Assembly (NCBI RefSeq): GCF_900115185.1
Contig: NZ_FOVN01000003.1
Coordinates: 227,299 to 291,298, forward strand
Reading direction: 5' to 3'
DNA length: 64,000 nt
DNA from: Algorimicrobium echini
GTDB lineage: Bacteria > Bacteroidota > Bacteroidia > Flavobacteriales > Flavobacteriaceae
Each line of letters opens with the position of its first letter. The stretch's first letter is position 1. A model generated the notes under the pieces. The model searched no databases. It was not told where the DNA came from and saw only the letters and a list, made by a program, of their open reading frames with translations. Shown here piece after piece: positions 27,860 through 36,027 of this stretch. A program made the translations under genes and the position numbers.

Positions 27860-28927
27860 ATGAAACACGTAATTAAATTTTTAACGTTTAGTCTGTTATT
27901 TGCATTTGTATTCACATCCTGTAGTAGTGATGATGATAATTTTATTGAAACTCCAACCACGTTAGGTGAATATGACAATGGTATTTTAGTAAGTGCTGAA
28001 GGCGGAAGTGCGCAAACAGGTTCTGTCTCTTACATATCTAATGCATATTCAACAATAGAGAATACCATTTTTAGTAATGCTAATGCTGAAGATTTGGGTA
28101 CTTATGTTCAATCTGTAGGTTTTAATGGTGCAACTGCTTACATTATTGTTGATAATAATAATATACATGTGGTAAATCGCTATACGTTTTTAAAGGAGGC
28201 AACAATAACTACGGGTTTAAATTTACCGCGTTTTATGGTGTTTTCAAATGGCAAAGGCTATGTGACAAATTGGGGAGATGGATTTGACACGACAGACGAT
28301 TTTATTGCAGTAATAAATTTAGAAACCAATTTAGTAGAAACGACTATTCCAATAGCTGAAGGTCCTGAACAAATGGTTGTTTATGCCAATAAATTGTATG
28401 TATCTCATAAAGGTGGCTACAATACAAATAATATAATTTCGGTAGTGGATTTAGAAACCAATGTAGTAAGTAACATTGTGGTTAATGATGTCCCGGATGA
28501 AATGATTATTAATAACGCGCGCGAGTTAATTGTGCTATGCGAAGGAAACCCATCTGGGACAGGTAATGAAACTGAAGGTTCCATTACAAAAATCGATTTA
28601 AGTACGGATACTGTTTCTGATACATTTGCATTTGCTGATGGTGTACATCCATCTCTAATGAGTTATAGCAATGGAAACCTATATTTCACTGCTAACAATG
28701 CGGTTTATAAGATGGCTGATTTTGAAACAACCTTGCCAACCACGCCTATTATTAATTTGGGTAATATAACTACATACGGAATGGCTGTGAAAGCAGATAA
28801 ATTATATGTAACAGATGCAAAAGATTACAATTCTTTAGGTGATTTTTTAGTTTATGATTTAAATTCAAATATTAAAATTCACACATTTGAAGTCGGTTTG
28901 GTACCCTCAAAAATTTATTTTAACTAA
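27860..28927 (+). CDS. btuG: surface beta-propeller lipoprotein, BtuG-like B12-binding partner
   Basis: 355 residues. Lipoprotein signal with SCSSDDD (Cys about 20); the acidic run after Cys is the Bacteroidota surface-export signal. The rest is a repeated YncE/DUF5074-type propeller: blades with phrases such as INLETNLVETTIPIAEGPEQMVV, VDLETNVVSNIVVNDVPDEMII and VYDLNSNIKIHTFEVG. The gene starts three bases after btuB in the riboswitch transcript. In Bacteroides, BtuG is a surface propeller that binds B12 extremely tightly and passes it to BtuB. The match of fold, lipoprotein and position supports the same job here; the exact residues cannot be verified. Confidence 0.85.
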   Translation: MKHVIKFLTFSLLFAFVFTSCSSDDDNFIETPTTLGEYDNGILVSAEGGSAQTGSVSYISNAYSTIENTIFSNANAEDLGTYVQSVGFNGATAYIIVDNNNIHVVNRYTFLKEATITTGLNLPRFMVFSNGKGYVTNWGDGFDTTDDFIAVINLETNLVETTIPIAEGPEQMVVYANKLYVSHKGGYNTNNIISVVDLETNVVSNIVVNDVPDEMIINNARELIVLCEGNPSGTGNETEGSITKIDLSTDTVSDTFAFADGVHPSLMSYSNGNLYFTANNAVYKMADFETTLPTTPIINLGNITTYGMAVKADKLYVTDAKDYNSLGDFLVYDLNSNIKIHTFEVGLVPSKIYFN

Positions 28928-29255
28928 TCAGGTTAAAAGTCATCTTATCATTTAATACAGATTAAACCACGTTTTCAACTTGCTGAATACGTGGTTTTTT
29001 TTTATTTGTTTTTGTGTCATGTGTTTTGCTAAATTTTCAATAAAATATATAATTATAACAGATGTTCTAAATATATTTTGAATACAATTACTGATAAGAT
29101 AATTAATTAAGAATTATATTATGCATGCATAAAAATTAACAACTTTTTAACGATAAAATAATGCGTTTTATCGATAACAATCATTGCTATATGGTATAAA
29201 CTTTTTAATTGTGATATATTGTTGCACTATTAATTTAATTAAAACCAATTTAAAA
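28928..29255. other. 328-base gap between B12 locus and T9SS gene
   Basis: The left part holds the terminator at 28964-29003. The rest is AT-rich, with no open frame I can support. A sequence like a -7 box (TATTGTTG, near 29217-29224) precedes the next gene's start at 29256, but it is not a full consensus match. Confidence 0.5.
28964..29003 (+). terminator. terminator of the btuB-btuG transcript
   Basis: AAACCACGT (28964-28972) pairs with ACGTGGTTT (28989-28997) over 9 pairs; inside it TTCA and TGAA also pair. Nine T follow. Confidence 0.9.
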
Positions 29256-31877
29256 ATGAAAAAATTTACACTTCAAATTTTTGCGTTTTTAGCTTTTGCC
29301 TTTTCATGGCAGGTTAATGCGCAGACATCAACTTTGTATTTTACAGCCATAGATAATGGTTGTTGTGATACTGAAAAGTGGGTAAGTATAACAACTGGTC
29401 CTGACGGAACTGGTACTGTTATTTTTGCTCAAGGAGATGGAACTTATGGTAATGCTCAGGGGTTATTAACTGATGCAGCTTTTACTGTAGATGATGGTTC
29501 TACTTATTATATTAATGCCTATGATCGTTATGATGATTCTTGGGATGGAGACACCTATGAAATAAGATCAGCTCCTGCAGGTGGAGGGCTTTTAGTCGCT
29601 AATAATGGCGGTGTTTCGCCAGATGACGGAAATGATGATGATGCAACTTCTAATTGGGGAGATACCCAAGCTCAAGAATTAGAGGTCTCTGAAGCGTTTT
29701 CATACACGCCACCTGCCTGTACATTTGCAGTGGTTAATACATCGACTATAGTGGAAGATTGTGCAGCTGGAACCTTTATGGTTAATGTGGATTTTACAAC
29801 GGTAGGTGATGCTACAAGTGTTTCTGATGGAACTACTAATTATCCTATTTCTGGAACAACTGCTATGGCTGGGCCATTTGCAACTGGTACTACACAAACA
29901 CTATCTGTAGTACATAGCGACGTAGTTTGTGATTTTACAATTGGAGATTTCTCCTATGATGATTGTCCAAATATTGTTACTTGTGGTACACCTTTAAATG
30001 CCACTTATTGTTATGGTATAAGTGAAACTACAGATTTCCTTTACCAAAGTAGCGATGGATCTCAATTAGTAGTCACTTTTAACGCTGGTCAAGTTGAGAA
30101 TAATTGGGATGAACTGATTATCTTAGATTCAGATGGAACAACTGAACTATATAACGGATATGGTACTGCAGGTGACTTAACTGGATTAACTTTTACATCT
30201 TCTGGAGACGCAATTACTGTTAGAATCCAATCAGATGGTTCCACATCTTGTAGTTCGGAAGGTTATACCCCATGGGATTATGATGTAGTTTGTTTAGCAT
30301 GTACGGCAGGTGAAGCCACTGCAACCGTTATTGAAGACTGTGGTGCTTCTACTTATACCATTGAAGTTAATGTAACTAATACGGGCGATGCAACTACCAT
30401 TACAGATGGTACTACGCCACAGACATTTACAGGTACTGTTACTTTCGGTCCTTATGCTTTTGGTGTAGATACAACTTTAGATGTTGAGCATTCTGATTCA
30501 GTTTGCGATTTCACTCTAGGTACTTACGGTTTTGATGCTTGTCCTCCTACAAATGACGACTGTGCAAATGCAGAATTAGCTCCGGTTGGACTAGGTTCTT
30601 GCGGAACTTCTGTAACTGGAAATAATACAGGAGCAACGGATTCAGGTGTTGCTCAAGCTGGTTGTGCTACTGCTACTTATGCAGGTGGCGATATTTGGTA
30701 TCAGTTTGAAATGCCTGCTGGTGAGACAGAAATTGTTTATACACGAAGTGCTTCAGCTTTTTCAACAACTCAATTAGAGTTATATAGTGGTTCATGCGGT
30801 TCTTTAGTGGAAGTTGGTTGTACAACATCTGCTACTGCTAGCTTTACAGGATTAACTTCTGGAGACACCTACTATGTAAGACTTTACGATTGGGGTAATG
30901 ATAATTTTGGTGCTGTTACATTTTGTTTAAACACACCACCTACGTGCCCATTACCTACAGCTTTAACAGCTACTGGCATTACCACAACATCAGCAGATTT
31001 AGGTTGGACCGAAAATGGTACTGCTATGGTTTGGGATATTGAATGGGGATTAGAAAACTTTACTCCAACAGAAACACCTTCAGCAGGTACAGATAATGTA
31101 GGAGATAATCCTTATACTTTAGGAGGTTTAACAGCTTCTACAACTTATGAATTCTATGTACGTTCAGGATGTAGTGTGTCAGATAAAAGTCCTTGGGCTG
31201 GACCATTTACATTTACAACAGCAGACTTGCCTCCAGCTTGTGGCGATGATTTTTATGATACTGGCGGAGTTGCTAGTGATTACTCAAATTCTGCTAACAT
31301 TACAACAACTATTTGTCCAGATGTAACTGGTGATGCCGTTGACGTAACTTTTACGTTTTTCAGTACAGAAAATAACGGTGCTTCCGCTTGTTTTGACGGA
31401 TTAACCATTCATAATGGTGCAGATGCAACTGCAGCAACTATTGATCCTCCAGGAGGTGGAACCATTTGGTGTTGGGATAGAGATGATGCTACTCCAGGCG
31501 GAACAGGAGATCTTCAAGGTATGACCATTTCATCTACTGATGCTTCAGGATGTTTAACTTTCGTGTTTACATCTGATAGTTCAGTTACTAGAGAAGGTTG
31601 GGAAGCTACTGTTGGTTGCTCACCATTAACACTTGAGGATTTTGGATTAACTGGCTTTACGTATTATCCAAATCCTGTTCAAAATACATTAACATTAAAA
31701 GGTGTTAGTAATATAAATAATGTAGCTGTTTATAATATGTTAGGTCAAGAAGTACTTCGTACAGCACCTAATACTATGGCAAGTGAGGTAGACATGTCTA
31801 ACTTACAAACAGGTGCTTACTTTGTAAAAGTAACGATAGGTGGTGCTACAAAAACAATTCGCGTTATTAAAAATTAA
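29256..31877 (+). CDS. large secreted multidomain protein with T9SS sorting domain
   Basis: 873 residues from the ATG at 29256, which gives a clean signal peptide (MKKFTLQIFAFLAFAFSW, cut after VNA). Order: an N-terminal domain with paired Cys (GCCDTEKW); two tandem repeats of about 85 residues opening VEDCAAGTFMV and IEDCGASTYTI with W-free beta folds; CUB-like regions with adhesion patterns (LIILDSDGTTELYNG, GLTIHNGADAT); a fibronectin type III domain near 600-690 (PLPTALTATGITTTSADLGW); then a C-terminal T9SS type A domain (YYPNPVQNTLTL, YFVKVTIGGATKTIRVIKN). A surface or released adhesin or enzyme; no catalytic motif is seen. Confidence 0.88.
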   Translation: MKKFTLQIFAFLAFAFSWQVNAQTSTLYFTAIDNGCCDTEKWVSITTGPDGTGTVIFAQGDGTYGNAQGLLTDAAFTVDDGSTYYINAYDRYDDSWDGDTYEIRSAPAGGGLLVANNGGVSPDDGNDDDATSNWGDTQAQELEVSEAFSYTPPACTFAVVNTSTIVEDCAAGTFMVNVDFTTVGDATSVSDGTTNYPISGTTAMAGPFATGTTQTLSVVHSDVVCDFTIGDFSYDDCPNIVTCGTPLNATYCYGISETTDFLYQSSDGSQLVVTFNAGQVENNWDELIILDSDGTTELYNGYGTAGDLTGLTFTSSGDAITVRIQSDGSTSCSSEGYTPWDYDVVCLACTAGEATATVIEDCGASTYTIEVNVTNTGDATTITDGTTPQTFTGTVTFGPYAFGVDTTLDVEHSDSVCDFTLGTYGFDACPPTNDDCANAELAPVGLGSCGTSVTGNNTGATDSGVAQAGCATATYAGGDIWYQFEMPAGETEIVYTRSASAFSTTQLELYSGSCGSLVEVGCTTSATASFTGLTSGDTYYVRLYDWGNDNFGAVTFCLNTPPTCPLPTALTATGITTTSADLGWTENGTAMVWDIEWGLENFTPTETPSAGTDNVGDNPYTLGGLTASTTYEFYVRSGCSVSDKSPWAGPFTFTTADLPPACGDDFYDTGGVASDYSNSANITTTICPDVTGDAVDVTFTFFSTENNGASACFDGLTIHNGADATAATIDPPGGGTIWCWDRDDATPGGTGDLQGMTISSTDASGCLTFVFTSDSSVTREGWEATVGCSPLTLEDFGLTGFTYYPNPVQNTLTLKGVSNINNVAVYNMLGQEVLRTAPNTMASEVDMSNLQTGAYFVKVTIGGATKTIRVIKN

Positions 31878-31906
31878 TATGTGAAGTAGTTATCAATCTA
31901 TAAATA

Positions 31907-31936
31907 AAAACCCAGACATTTGTCTGGGTTTTTTGT
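31907..31936 (+). terminator. terminator after large T9SS gene
   Basis: AAAACCCAGACA (31907-31918) pairs with TGTCTGGGTTTT (31921-31932), then T-rich. The tip likely opens to a 4-6 base loop. Confidence 0.9.
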
Positions 31937-31993
31937 TTAATTAACTTTAATAATGTTAGGTGGTTTTAATGCCATATTTTAATTTTCTACACT

Positions 31994-32021
31994 AACATCT
32001 AACATCTAACATCTAACATCT
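31994..32021. repeat. tandem heptamer AACATCT, four copies
   Basis: Four perfect head-to-tail copies of AACATCT occupy 28 bases, between the large T9SS gene's terminator and the stop codon of the convergent S41 peptidase (32027). Being a 7-base unit it would shift frame if inside a gene, but here it is just downstream of the stop on the minus strand. Confidence 0.9.
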
Positions 32022-32026
32022 ATCAG

Positions 32027-33451
32027 CTAATCTAATTCCTTATACATACCATTACCAGTTAATAGAAAATTCGTTTTATCACCAATTAAATCCAAAGGTT
32101 CAGTTTGGGGTAAATATGGACGTGAATCATCTAAAATAAGTTGTAGTGCTGTTGCTAAAAGGGGTTCCGTTTCGGAGCCAAGTGTCCCCATATTGCTGTA
32201 ATTTTCAGCTTGTGTAATATCTGGAAAAAGCCCTTGACTGTAATCCGTATTGCCAACAGCATTTAACGATTTTAAAACTAAAGGCTGCATGGCATATAAA
32301 TGAGAAGGGTTTGCATTTGCACGTCGAAAATCAGGAGCATCATATAAAGTTATTGAAGCTTGAAATTTTCCAGCCGTTTCCGTGCCAATATGCACCACAT
32401 CTATATAAGGTTCTAGACTGTTTATAACTAATTCACTGGCCGATGCTGATCGTTTTGTGGTTAAAACATACACCTTGTTCAGGTTTAAAATGTTTAAAGG
32501 AGCTCCAGCATCATTGTCAGTAAAGTAATTTGTGGTTTGTTCAACAGATAGTTGCGATTGAATATCGGTATTCCATTGTTCTGTGCTAAATACATTACCA
32601 GTTTGTCCAGCTATCATACTAGACAATAAAATAGCTGTATTAACAGAGCCTCCCGAATTATAACGTAAATCCAAAACTAAATTCTGAATGTTATTCGCTT
32701 GAAAATCTCCAAAAACAGCATTTAATTGTGAGTCGAAATCTCTGGTAAAACCATTATACATTAAATAACCCACGTTTTGTCCAGCAACTTCAAAGATATC
32801 TGTTTTAAAAATAGGGTTTTCAGTTAAGGTAGACTTTGAGAGTGTCATGCTCTGGCCATTTGGTGTAATTATATCATCATTAGTGACCGCTGTACCATTA
32901 TCATCATAATCCGCTAAATTGATGGTGTAGGTTGTGTTTTGTAATAAGCTATTAAAATTATTTGTGTTAAGCGGTATTCCATTAACGGCGTAAAAAATAG
33001 TTCCTCGTACGATGCCTTGATTGCTGGCACTGGAATTAGGCAATACGTAACCAACATATCCAAATACATTATTGGAGCCATTAGGATAACGCATAAGTCC
33101 GTAGTCCATACCATTGTTAAGTGTAGTGCCATTTAATTGTTGTTCTAATAAAATGTAATTGGAAGTTATCCAACTAAATCTATCAACCGTTTGTGGTTGG
33201 TAGCGTAAATATTCAAAGAGAGATTCTGGAGATGCATAACTATTTAAAAAAGCCTCGTAAGAACCAGAATCAAATCGATTGTTAGCTAAATCTGGAACAT
33301 TATCTTTGTACAAGTAGTAGGTATTTAAACCTCGCCAAACAAAATCATTTAAGTCTCTTGTGGATGCTGGGTTATCATCTATGTCTTCAAAACACCCTGT
33401 AAATAGGGCAGATGCGCAAATAATAAGTAAATAAATAGTTTTATTTTTCAT
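32027..33451 (-). CDS. S41 family peptidase, lipoprotein (C-terminal processing protease type)
   Basis: 474 residues from the ATG at 33451. Lipoprotein signal (ALFTGC, Cys about 19). An N-terminal helical part (DFVWRGLNTYYLYKD), a PDZ-like region (near 110-190), and the S41 tail-specific protease core with NLVLDLRYNSGGS, catalytic Ser in RSASASELV (about 340) and Lys in GTETAGK. The enzyme cleaves proteins in the periplasm or at the cell surface. An alternative four-codon longer start uses a TTG and is less likely. No operon partner. Confidence 0.93.
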   Translation of the reverse strand: MKNKTIYLLIICASALFTGCFEDIDDNPASTRDLNDFVWRGLNTYYLYKDNVPDLANNRFDSGSYEAFLNSYASPESLFEYLRYQPQTVDRFSWITSNYILLEQQLNGTTLNNGMDYGLMRYPNGSNNVFGYVGYVLPNSSASNQGIVRGTIFYAVNGIPLNTNNFNSLLQNTTYTINLADYDDNGTAVTNDDIITPNGQSMTLSKSTLTENPIFKTDIFEVAGQNVGYLMYNGFTRDFDSQLNAVFGDFQANNIQNLVLDLRYNSGGSVNTAILLSSMIAGQTGNVFSTEQWNTDIQSQLSVEQTTNYFTDNDAGAPLNILNLNKVYVLTTKRSASASELVINSLEPYIDVVHIGTETAGKFQASITLYDAPDFRRANANPSHLYAMQPLVLKSLNAVGNTDYSQGLFPDITQAENYSNMGTLGSETEPLLATALQLILDDSRPYLPQTEPLDLIGDKTNFLLTGNGMYKELD

Positions 33452-33551
33452 AGCTATTATCAATTTAATTTTTCTTTTTTGTCGAATTAAAAGTAGTTAC
33501 TTTATAACATAATAAAAATTATTTGTAACAAATTAAGTTATCATTCGTCGT

Positions 33552-33586
33552 AATAGTAAGTAACCAAAAACCAGTTACTACTTATT
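33552..33586 (+). promoter_or_regulatory. inverted repeat before the ECF sigma operon
   Basis: AATAGTAAGTAAC (33552-33564) and GTTACTACTTATT (33574-33586) form an imperfect inverted repeat with GTAAC/GTTAC in the inner arms, ending 11 bases before the sigma gene ATG. It could be an operator or a leader hairpin. The role is an inference. Confidence 0.35.
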
Positions 33587-33597
33587 AACCACAAACT

Positions 33598-34107
33598 ATG
33601 ACACAGACAGAATTTTTAAATATTGTCATGCCATTTAAAGATAAAGTTTTTCGTTTAGCCAAGCGACTACTTGTATCTCGAGAGGAAGCAGAAGATGCTA
33701 CTCAAGAGATTATCTTAAAGTTGTGGAAGAATCAAAATAAAATGGGCAACTATAAAAATATAGAAGCTTTTTCAATGACCATGACAAAAAATTTTTGTTT
33801 AGATAAATTAAAATCCAAACAAGCGCAAAATTTAAAAATTGTACATAGCAATTATGAAGATCATAATGTGTCTTTACAAAAAGAAGTTGAGCTAAACGAC
33901 AGTCTAGAATGGGTAAATAAAATTATGGCAGATTTACCAGAACAACAAAAAATGGTGATTCAGTTACGAGATATAGAACAATATGATTATGATGAAATTG
34001 CCAAAATGCTAGATATGAATCAAACAGCCGTACGAGTTGCCTTATCAAGAGCTCGGAAAACAATACGTGAAAAATTAACTAATACACATAATTATGGTAT
34101 TAAATAA
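33598..34107 (+). CDS. ECF-type RNA polymerase sigma factor
   Basis: 169 residues. Region 2 is seen as [29 protein letters not shown] near 15-45, and region 4 as [48 protein letters not shown] near 110-160. It directs polymerase to an envelope-type regulon. The next gene overlaps by 14 bases and is likely the regulator partner. A second sigma of the same type begins at 518 on the other strand. Confidence 0.94.
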   Translation: MTQTEFLNIVMPFKDKVFRLAKRLLVSREEAEDATQEIILKLWKNQNKMGNYKNIEAFSMTMTKNFCLDKLKSKQAQNLKIVHSNYEDHNVSLQKEVELNDSLEWVNKIMADLPEQQKMVIQLRDIEQYDYDEIAKMLDMNQTAVRVALSRARKTIREKLTNTHNYGIK

Positions 34108-34576
34108 TATAGAAAGATTACTTGAAAAATACGAAAATGCCGAAACAACGCTTCAAGAGGAAGCACAATTGAAGGCTTATTTTTCACAAGAAAATGTAGC
34201 ACCACATTTAGAAATGTACAAACCTATGTTTGCATACTTTAAAGCCAATCAGACAGAAGTTTCTACTAAAGAATTGCCTTTAAAATCAAAAGTACCATTT
34301 AATTACAAATGGCTGTCTGTTGCTGCGGTCGCTGTGCTTTTAGTAAGTTTATATTTCAGTAATCCGTTTCAAACACAAGAGGATTTAGGAACTTATGATG
34401 ATCCCATGTTAGCCTATAATGAAGTGGTTAAATCACTCGAAATGATTTCCACGCAGATGAATAAAGGTTTCGAAAAAGTTAATTATTTGAACGCTGTAAA
34501 TGATGGTATGTCCAAAGTTAATTACTTAAACGAAATAGAAAATTCCACAAATAGAATATTTAAAAATAAACAATAG
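34094..34576 (+). CDS. single-helix membrane protein, probable anti-sigma partner
   Basis: 160 residues with one membrane helix (about 70-88) between an acidic cytoplasmic N-terminus ([21 protein letters not shown]) and a short C-terminal part. The gene overlaps the sigma gene by 14 bases, and it lies between the sigma and two DUF4252 genes. This layout, cytoplasmic domain plus helix next to ECF sigma, is typical of anti-sigma factors, but I see no zinc-binding HxxxCxxC motif. Function is inferred from context. Confidence 0.7.
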   Translation: MVLNNIERLLEKYENAETTLQEEAQLKAYFSQENVAPHLEMYKPMFAYFKANQTEVSTKELPLKSKVPFNYKWLSVAAVAVLLVSLYFSNPFQTQEDLGTYDDPMLAYNEVVKSLEMISTQMNKGFEKVNYLNAVNDGMSKVNYLNEIENSTNRIFKNKQ

Positions 34577-34651
34577 ATAAAAATGACAACAATAACTAAA
34601 AATAACACGAGTGCTAACCGCAAAAAAATAAATAAATTAAAAACAAACACT

Positions 34652-35227
34652 ATGAAAAAGTACACCCTAATTTTCGTTTTGGCATTGATGATGATGCCAA
34701 TTGCTTCACAAGCACAAGATATTTTTGCTAAATACAGTGAAAATCCAGAAGTAACCTATGTGTCTATTAAGCCTAAAATGTTTCAAATGTTGGCAAAAAT
34801 GGACATTAATACCGACGACCCAGAATCGCAAGAATATATTAATATGGTGAATAGTATTACTAGTTTTAAAGTAATCTCAACAGGCGATAAAGCTATTTCT
34901 GCCGATGTTTCTAAATGGGTAAAATCTAGAAAAGGATCATTAGAAGAACTAATGGTAGTAAAAGATGATGGTATGAATATGACTTTTTATGTTAAGGAAG
35001 GTCGCGATTCCGATCATGTAAGTGAGTTTCTTATGTTTGTTGATGGTATAGGAGAAGTCACCAAAGATATGGACATTAATATGAATGGAAAAAAACGTGA
35101 ATTTGAAACGGTTGTTGTTTCTTTAACAGGTGATATTAATTTAAATCAAATTTCTAAATTGACTAAAAAAATGGATCTTCCAGGTGGTGAACATTTAGAA
35201 AAGAATGATAAGAAAGATAAAAAATAA
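34652..35227 (+). CDS. DUF4252 protein, secreted
   Basis: 191 residues from the ATG at 34652, 23 codons inside the longer frame. Signal peptide to about 20 (cut after SQA). Family pattern: FAKYSENPEVTYVSIKPKMFQML near the start and LTGDINLNQISKL near the end. DUF4252 proteins are known mainly from Bacteroidota, often after ECF sigma genes, as here. The tail is very Lys-rich (KKDKK). No catalytic motif is known. Confidence 0.88.
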   Translation: MKKYTLIFVLALMMMPIASQAQDIFAKYSENPEVTYVSIKPKMFQMLAKMDINTDDPESQEYINMVNSITSFKVISTGDKAISADVSKWVKSRKGSLEELMVVKDDGMNMTFYVKEGRDSDHVSEFLMFVDGIGEVTKDMDINMNGKKREFETVVVSLTGDINLNQISKLTKKMDLPGGEHLEKNDKKDKK

Positions 35228-35237
35228 TAAAATATTC

Positions 35238-35780
35238 ATGAAAAAATCAATCAAATATACCCTATTCAGCTTATTAGTGGCACTGTCACTAATAAGCTGT
35301 AATTCGGGCGAATCATTACAAACCTATTTTGTAGACCATCAAGAATCGCCAGATTTTGTTACCGCAGATATTCCAACGTCTATTGTGAAATTGGATGAAG
35401 CGACTTTAACAGAAGCGCAAAAAGAAGCTTATAATTCTGTGCAGCGACTAAATTTTTTAGGATATAAAACCAATGATGCAAATGTAGTAACTTATACTAC
35501 AGAACTAGCTAAAGTTAAAACCATTTTAAACGATGTGAAATATACCGAATTATTAGAGTTTAGTGATAGTGGTAATAAGTTTATAGTTAAATATCTTGGT
35601 GATGATGATAGTGCAGAAGAAGTTGTAGTATTTGCCAGTTCTAAAGAAATGGGTTTCGGAATTGTGAGAATTTTAGGTAACAATATGCGCCCTGAACAAA
35701 TGGCAACTTTAGTAGATGCCGTTCAAAACGCTGATTTTGATGAGTCTCAATTTCAAGAAATTACAGATTTTTTTAAATAA
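35238..35780 (+). CDS. DUF4252 lipoprotein
   Basis: 180 residues from the ATG at 35238. Lipoprotein signal peptide (SLISC, Cys about 21), then a shorter DUF4252 domain (PDFVTADIPTSIV, FASSKEMGFGIVRILG). It starts 10 bases after the stop of the first DUF4252 gene and closes the four-gene sigma operon before a strong terminator. The signal-peptide codons contain a 13-base-pair perfect inverted repeat. Confidence 0.88.
   Translation: MKKSIKYTLFSLLVALSLISCNSGESLQTYFVDHQESPDFVTADIPTSIVKLDEATLTEAQKEAYNSVQRLNFLGYKTNDANVVTYTTELAKVKTILNDVKYTELLEFSDSGNKFIVKYLGDDDSAEEVVVFASSKEMGFGIVRILGNNMRPEQMATLVDAVQNADFDESQFQEITDFFK
35267..35299 (+). other. 13-bp perfect inverted repeat in signal-peptide codons
   Basis: CAGCTTATTAGTG at 35267-35279 is the exact reverse complement of 35287-35299, with loop GCACTGT. 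It covers the codons of SLLVALSLISC, starting 29 bases after the ATG. It would form a stable mRNA hairpin at the start of translation; it could also be chance. Confidence 0.9.
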
Positions 35781-35798
35781 CTTGTTTGGATGCAAAAC

Positions 35799-35830
35799 AA
35801 AAAAGCGACCTAATATTGGGTCGCTTTTTT
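35799..35830. terminator. bidirectional terminator between sigma operon and purB operon
   Basis: AAAAAAGCGACC (35799-35810) pairs with GGTCGCTTTTTT (35819-35830). The stem has A runs and T runs on both sides, so it can end transcription of the sigma operon and of the convergent purB operon. Confidence 0.9.
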
Positions 35831-35845
35831 GCTTTTATAAACCAG

Positions 35846-36025
35846 CTAATTTTCCTGTTCATGGTTATTTTTAACTGTAATAAATATATTTATCAGGATG
35901 ACAATGAATAATGTCACAAATATGCCACTAATCATATAGTTTTCTAAAAAACCAAAAATTCCGGCTATTGAGAACCCAACGCCTACAATACCACAAAGAA
36001 TTAATGATTGCTTATCTGTTAGCAT
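35846..36025 (-). CDS. 59-residue two-helix membrane protein
   Basis: ATG at 36025 and TAG ending at 35846. The product has two hydrophobic helices (about 8-27 and 31-51) and a polar tail KNNHEQEN. The start is two bases after the purB stop, and the shared terminator follows it, so it is in the purB transcript. Small size hides it from length-limited gene finders. I recognise no family. The tight coupling and clean membrane pattern argue that it is real. Confidence 0.8.
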   Translation of the reverse strand: MLTDKQSLILCGIVGVGFSIAGIFGFLENYMISGIFVTLFIVILINIFITVKNNHEQEN

Positions 36026-36027
36026 AT

